Of a DNA stretch of 64,000 nt, positions 60,752-64,000 are shown piece after piece. Numbering within the stretch: the first letter of the stretch is position 1; the number at the start of each line of letters is the position of its first letter. Position numbers and translations under genes: made by a program. The notes beneath the pieces are model-generated. The model was given only the letters and a program-made list of their open reading frames with translations, did no database searches and was not told the origin of the DNA. Source of the DNA: Pseudomonas sp. Bout1 (GTDB taxonomy: Bacteria > Pseudomonadota > Gammaproteobacteria > Pseudomonadales > Pseudomonadaceae); assembly GCF_034314165.1 (NCBI RefSeq), contig NZ_JAVIWK010000001.1, forward strand, positions 434,001 through 498,000, given 5' to 3'.

Positions 60752-63700
60752 TTAGCCGATGGTCATCAGGCTGGCGTTACCGCCCGCCGCAGCGGTGTTG
60801 ACGCTCAACGCCCGCTCGATCACCAGGCGCTCCAGGGCAATCCCGGTTTCGCCGGACGACAGGCCGTGAACCCCGACAATCGCTCCGCCACGCTTGGCCA
60901 CTTGCTGGCAAACGCCGCGCAGTTGGTCAGAGTCGCCGTGATGCAGCACTGCATCAAAGACCACTTCGTCTTTGGTCCAGTCGGCCACTCGTGTGATCTT
61001 CGCCTGAATATCCTTCGGCAAGCGTGGGAACACGGCCTTGGTCAATTCGGTTTCCGGCCACACAGCCGAGCTGCCTACCGCCAGTACGGCGGCTAACTGG
61101 GTCAACAGGTCCGCTTCTGCTTCCGCCAGGCACAGTACGTGCTCGCGGGGCAGGATCGCGTAGCTGTTGCGCTCGCCGGTCGGGCCGGCCAGTTGGCGGG
61201 TGATACCGCTTTGGGATTGCGCGGCGAACTGCACGCACAGGGCGCTCAAGTCGCTGAGTTTGTTGCTGTCGGCCCAGGCTTGCAGGGCGGTCAGCGGCTT
61301 GCTCATGGCATCCCGCAGGCGTACATCCGGTGCGGCCAATGCATCACCGCGTACAAAGGATTGCTCGATAGCATCCGTAGGACGAGTCGACAGCAGGCGG
61401 TACAGGTACAGCGGGCCGCCGGCTTTCGGGCCCGTACCCGACAGGCCTTCGCCGCCGAACGGCTGCACGCCGACCACGGCACCGACAATGTTGCGGTTTA
61501 CGTAGACGTTACCGGCATGGACGTTGTCGATCACCTTGGCGATGGTCTCGTCGATACGGGTGTGCACGCCCAAAGTCAGGCCGTAGCCGGAAGCATTGAT
61601 CTGGCCGATAAGCTGGTCGATCTCTTTGCGCTTGTAACGAACCACGTGCAGCACCGGGCCGAAGATCTCCCGTTGCAGTTCGTCGAAGCTTTCCAGCTCG
61701 ATCAGGGTTGGCATCACGAAGGTGCCGCGCTTGACCTCTTCGCTGTCGGCAATGGCCACCTGGTACACATTGCGGCCTTTGTCGCGCATGGCCTGGATGT
61801 GTTTCTCGATACCCGCCTTGGCTTCGGCGTCGATCACCGGGCCGATATCCACCGACAGGCGCTCCGGGTTGCCGAGGCGGCATTCAGCCATGGCACCTTT
61901 AAGCATTTCGATGACGCGATCAGCCGAATCTTCCTGCAAGCACAGTACGCGCAGTGCCGAGCAGCGTTGGCCGGCACTGTCGAAGGCCGAGGACACCACG
62001 TCGATCACCACTTGTTCGGTCAGCGCCGAGGAGTCGACGATCATCGCGTTCTGGCCGCCGGTTTCGGCGATCAGCGGGATCGGGCGGCCTTGTGCATCCA
62101 GGCGGCCGGCGACGCTGCGTTGCAGCAAACGTGCGACTTCAGTGGAGCCGGTGAACATCACGCCCTTGACGCGATCATCACCCACCAGGCGGGCACCGAC
62201 GGTTTCGCCCTGGCCCGGCAGCAGTTGCAGCACGCCTTCCGGAATCCCGGCTTCCAGCAGCAGGCGCACGGCTTGTGCGGCCACCAGTGGAGTTTGTTCG
62301 GCCGGTTTGGCCAGTACCGGGTTGCCGGCGGCCAGTGCAGCGGCGACCTGGCCACTGAAGATCGCCAGCGGGAAGTTCCACGGGCTGATGCACACCACCG
62401 GGCCCAATGGGCGGTGGGCGTCGTTGGTGAAATCGTTGCGGGCCTGCACCGCGTAGTAGCGCAGGAAGTCCACGGCTTCACGCACTTCGGCGATGGCGTT
62501 GGCGAAGGTCTTGCCGGCTTCACGGGCCAGCAGGCCCATCAGTGGCTGAATCTCGCCTTCCATCAAGTCGGCGGCACGTTCCAGGATCGCGGCGCGTTCG
62601 GCGGGCGGCGTGGCCTGCCAGATCGGTGCGGCGTTCAGGGCGCACTGGATAGCGTTGTCGACGTCTTCGACGGTCGCTTCCTGCACATGGCCAACCACGT
62701 CGCGCAGGTCGGACGGGTTCAACACCGGTGCAGCCGCTTCGTTGCTGGAAGCGCAACCGAGCATCGGCGCGGCTTTCCAGTTGTTGTGGGCAGTCGCCAG
62801 CAAGGCGCAGGACAGCGACGCCAAACGGTGTTCGTTGGCCAGGTCGATACCGGCGGAGTTGGCGCGCTCGGCACCATACAGGTCACGCGGCAGCGGGATA
62901 CGCGGGTGCGGCAGGCCGAAGCCGCCTTCCAGCGTCGCCATCTGCTCGATGCTGGCCACTGGATCGGCCACCAGCTCCTGGATCGAGATGGATTGGTCGG
63001 CGATGCGGTTGACGAACGAGGTGTTGGCGCCGTTTTCCAGCAGGCGACGCACCAGGTAAGCCAGCAACGTTTCGTGAGTGCCGACCGGTGCGTACACCCG
63101 GCACGGACGGTTCAGCTTGCCTTCGGATACCTTGCCTACAACCTGCTCGTACAGCGGTTCGCCCATGCCGTGCAGGCATTGGAACTCGTACTGGCCGGGG
63201 TAATAGTTCTGGCCGGCGATATGGTAAATCGCCGACAGCGTGTGGGCGTTGTGGGTGGCGAACTGCGGGTAGATAACTTCCGGTACCGAGAGCAGTTTGC
63301 GTGCGCAGGCAATGTAGGACACGTCGGTGTACACCTTGCGGGTGTACACCGGGTAGCCTTCGAGGCCTTCGACCTGGGCGCGCTTGATTTCGCTGTCCCA
63401 GTACGCGCCTTTCACCAGGCGGATCATCAGGCGATGGCGGCTGCGGCGTGCCAGGTCGATCACGTAGTCGATCACATACGGGCAACGCTTCTGGTAGGCC
63501 TGGATCACAAAGCCGATGCCGTTCCAGCCGGTCAGTTGCGGCTCGAAGCACAGGCGTTCCAGCAGGTCGAGCGACAGCTCCAGGCGGTCGGCTTCTTCGG
63601 CGTCGATGTTCAAGCCGATGTCGTATTGCTTGGCCAGCAGCGTGAGCGACAACAGGCGCGGGTACAGCTCGTCCATCACACGCTCGTACTGCGCACGGCT

Positions 63701-64000
63701 GTAACGCGGGTGCAGGGCCGAGAGTTTGATGGAAATGCCCGGGCCTTCATAAATCCCACGGCCGTGGGACGCTTTGCCGATCGAGTGGATGGCTTGTTCG
63801 TACGAGGCCAGGTATTTCTGGGCGTCGTGTTCGGTGAGTGCGGCTTCACCGAGCATGTCGTAGGAATAGCGGAAGCCCTTGGCTTCGAACTTACTCGCAT
63901 TGGCCAGGGCTTCGGCGATGGTTTCGCCGGTGACGAATTGCTCGCCCATCAGGCGCATGGCCATGTCGACGCCCTTGCGGATCATCGGCTCGCCGCTTTT
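60752..64000 (-). CDS. putA: Bifunctional proline dehydrogenase/glutamate-5-semialdehyde dehydrogenase PutA (5' end outside window)
   Basis: Oxidises proline to glutamate in two channelled steps. The visible 1080 or so codons lack roughly the first 235 residues (with the DNA-binding domain) compared with the typical 1310-residue enzyme. Present are the FAD proline dehydrogenase barrel (SIKLSALHPRYSRAQYER, NIDAEEADRLELSLDLLE, RLVKGAYWDSEIKRAQ) and the NAD-linked dehydrogenase with PWNFPLAIFSGQVAAALAAG, the catalytic Cys in SAGQRCSALRVLCLQ and GPVLHVVRYKRKE. The C-terminal helical region ends NTAAAGGNASLMTIG, a typical PutA terminus. Confidence 0.96.
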   Translation of the reverse strand, partial: KSGEPMIRKGVDMAMRLMGEQFVTGETIAEALANASKFEAKGFRYSYDMLGEAALTEHDAQKYLASYEQAIHSIGKASHGRGIYEGPGISIKLSALHPRYSRAQYERVMDELYPRLLSLTLLAKQYDIGLNIDAEEADRLELSLDLLERLCFEPQLTGWNGIGFVIQAYQKRCPYVIDYVIDLARRSRHRLMIRLVKGAYWDSEIKRAQVEGLEGYPVYTRKVYTDVSYIACARKLLSVPEVIYPQFATHNAHTLSAIYHIAGQNYYPGQYEFQCLHGMGEPLYEQVVGKVSEGKLNRPCRVYAPVGTHETLLAYLVRRLLENGANTSFVNRIADQSISIQELVADPVASIEQMATLEGGFGLPHPRIPLPRDLYGAERANSAGIDLANEHRLASLSCALLATAHNNWKAAPMLGCASSNEAAAPVLNPSDLRDVVGHVQEATVEDVDNAIQCALNAAPIWQATPPAERAAILERAADLMEGEIQPLMGLLAREAGKTFANAIAEVREAVDFLRYYAVQARNDFTNDAHRPLGPVVCISPWNFPLAIFSGQVAAALAAGNPVLAKPAEQTPLVAAQAVRLLLEAGIPEGVLQLLPGQGETVGARLVGDDRVKGVMFTGSTEVARLLQRSVAGRLDAQGRPIPLIAETGGQNAMIVDSSALTEQVVIDVVSSAFDSAGQRCSALRVLCLQEDSADRVIEMLKGAMAECRLGNPERLSVDIGPVIDAEAKAGIEKHIQAMRDKGRNVYQVAIADSEEVKRGTFVMPTLIELESFDELQREIFGPVLHVVRYKRKEIDQLIGQINASGYGLTLGVHTRIDETIAKVIDNVHAGNVYVNRNIVGAVVGVQPFGGEGLSGTGPKAGGPLYLYRLLSTRPTDAIEQSFVRGDALAAPDVRLRDAMSKPLTALQAWADSNKLSDLSALCVQFAAQSQSGITRQLAGPTGERNSYAILPREHVLCLAEAEADLLTQLAAVLAVGSSAVWPETELTKAVFPRLPKDIQAKITRVADWTKDEVVFDAVLHHGDSDQLRGVCQQVAKRGGAIVGVHGLSSGETGIALERLVIERALSVNTAAAGGNASLMTIG

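Overview
The window is a chromosomal segment of a fluorescent Pseudomonas (Pseudomonas fluorescens group), judged from the high-GC codon usage, many short Pseudomonas-type REP/REPIN palindromes between genes, and a housekeeping gene order (argS, priA, rpmE, malic enzyme, ponA, pil operon, aroK, aroB, damX, gltBD, hemE) that matches, from memory, the PA5051-PA5034 stretch of P. aeruginosa PAO1. Both ends are cut inside genes: argS on the left and putA on the right. All functional calls come from reading motifs and protein families; no database search was possible.

Bases 1-23550 are core genome: arginyl-tRNA synthetase, primosomal helicase PriA, ribosomal protein L31, a secreted thermonuclease, malic enzyme, penicillin-binding protein 1A, a type IV pilus/DNA-uptake alignment operon, shikimate-pathway genes aroK and aroB, DamX, both glutamate synthase subunits and HemE. 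The pil operon is markedly reduced: PilM lacks its C-terminal ATP-binding half, PilO and PilP are one fused protein, and PilQ lacks the N-terminal AMIN region.

Bases 23600-28560 are accessory. A two-gene, lower-GC cassette encodes an HNH nuclease of the TIGR02646/PtuB family and an ABC-type ATPase (PtuA-like), resembling the Septu anti-phage system. It is followed by a divergent MFS transporter and LysR regulator pair (YnfM/YnfL-like), a solitary PemK/MazF-like toxin-fold protein and a candidate terminator-ended small RNA.

Bases 28567-44834 (minus strand) are an aryl polyene (APE)-type biosynthetic operon of 19 genes, mostly joined by ATGA overlaps. It holds a chain-length factor, two acyltransferases, two acyl carrier proteins, an AMP-ligase fused to a dehydratase, a glycosyltransferase, an aromatic amino acid ammonia-lyase-like MIO enzyme, a thioesterase, a LolA-like carrier, an MMPL exporter, a methyltransferase, lipoproteins, and ketosynthase, dehydratase and ketoreductase genes. 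The likely product is a membrane-anchored polyene pigment primed by an aromatic acid.

Bases 45182-47735 hold convergent parA-like and trxC genes separated by an exact 4 x 396 bp tandem array that repeats the tail of parA, a REPIN-like palindrome and the tail of trxC. From there to 64000 lie an MFS transporter, a small unknown protein, SelO, the MscK/KefA-type mechanosensitive channel, a K+/H+ antiporter, a chemoreceptor with a recognisable FliA promoter, a paralogous TIGR02449/ZapA pair, an acyl-CoA dehydrogenase and the C-terminal three quarters of PutA.
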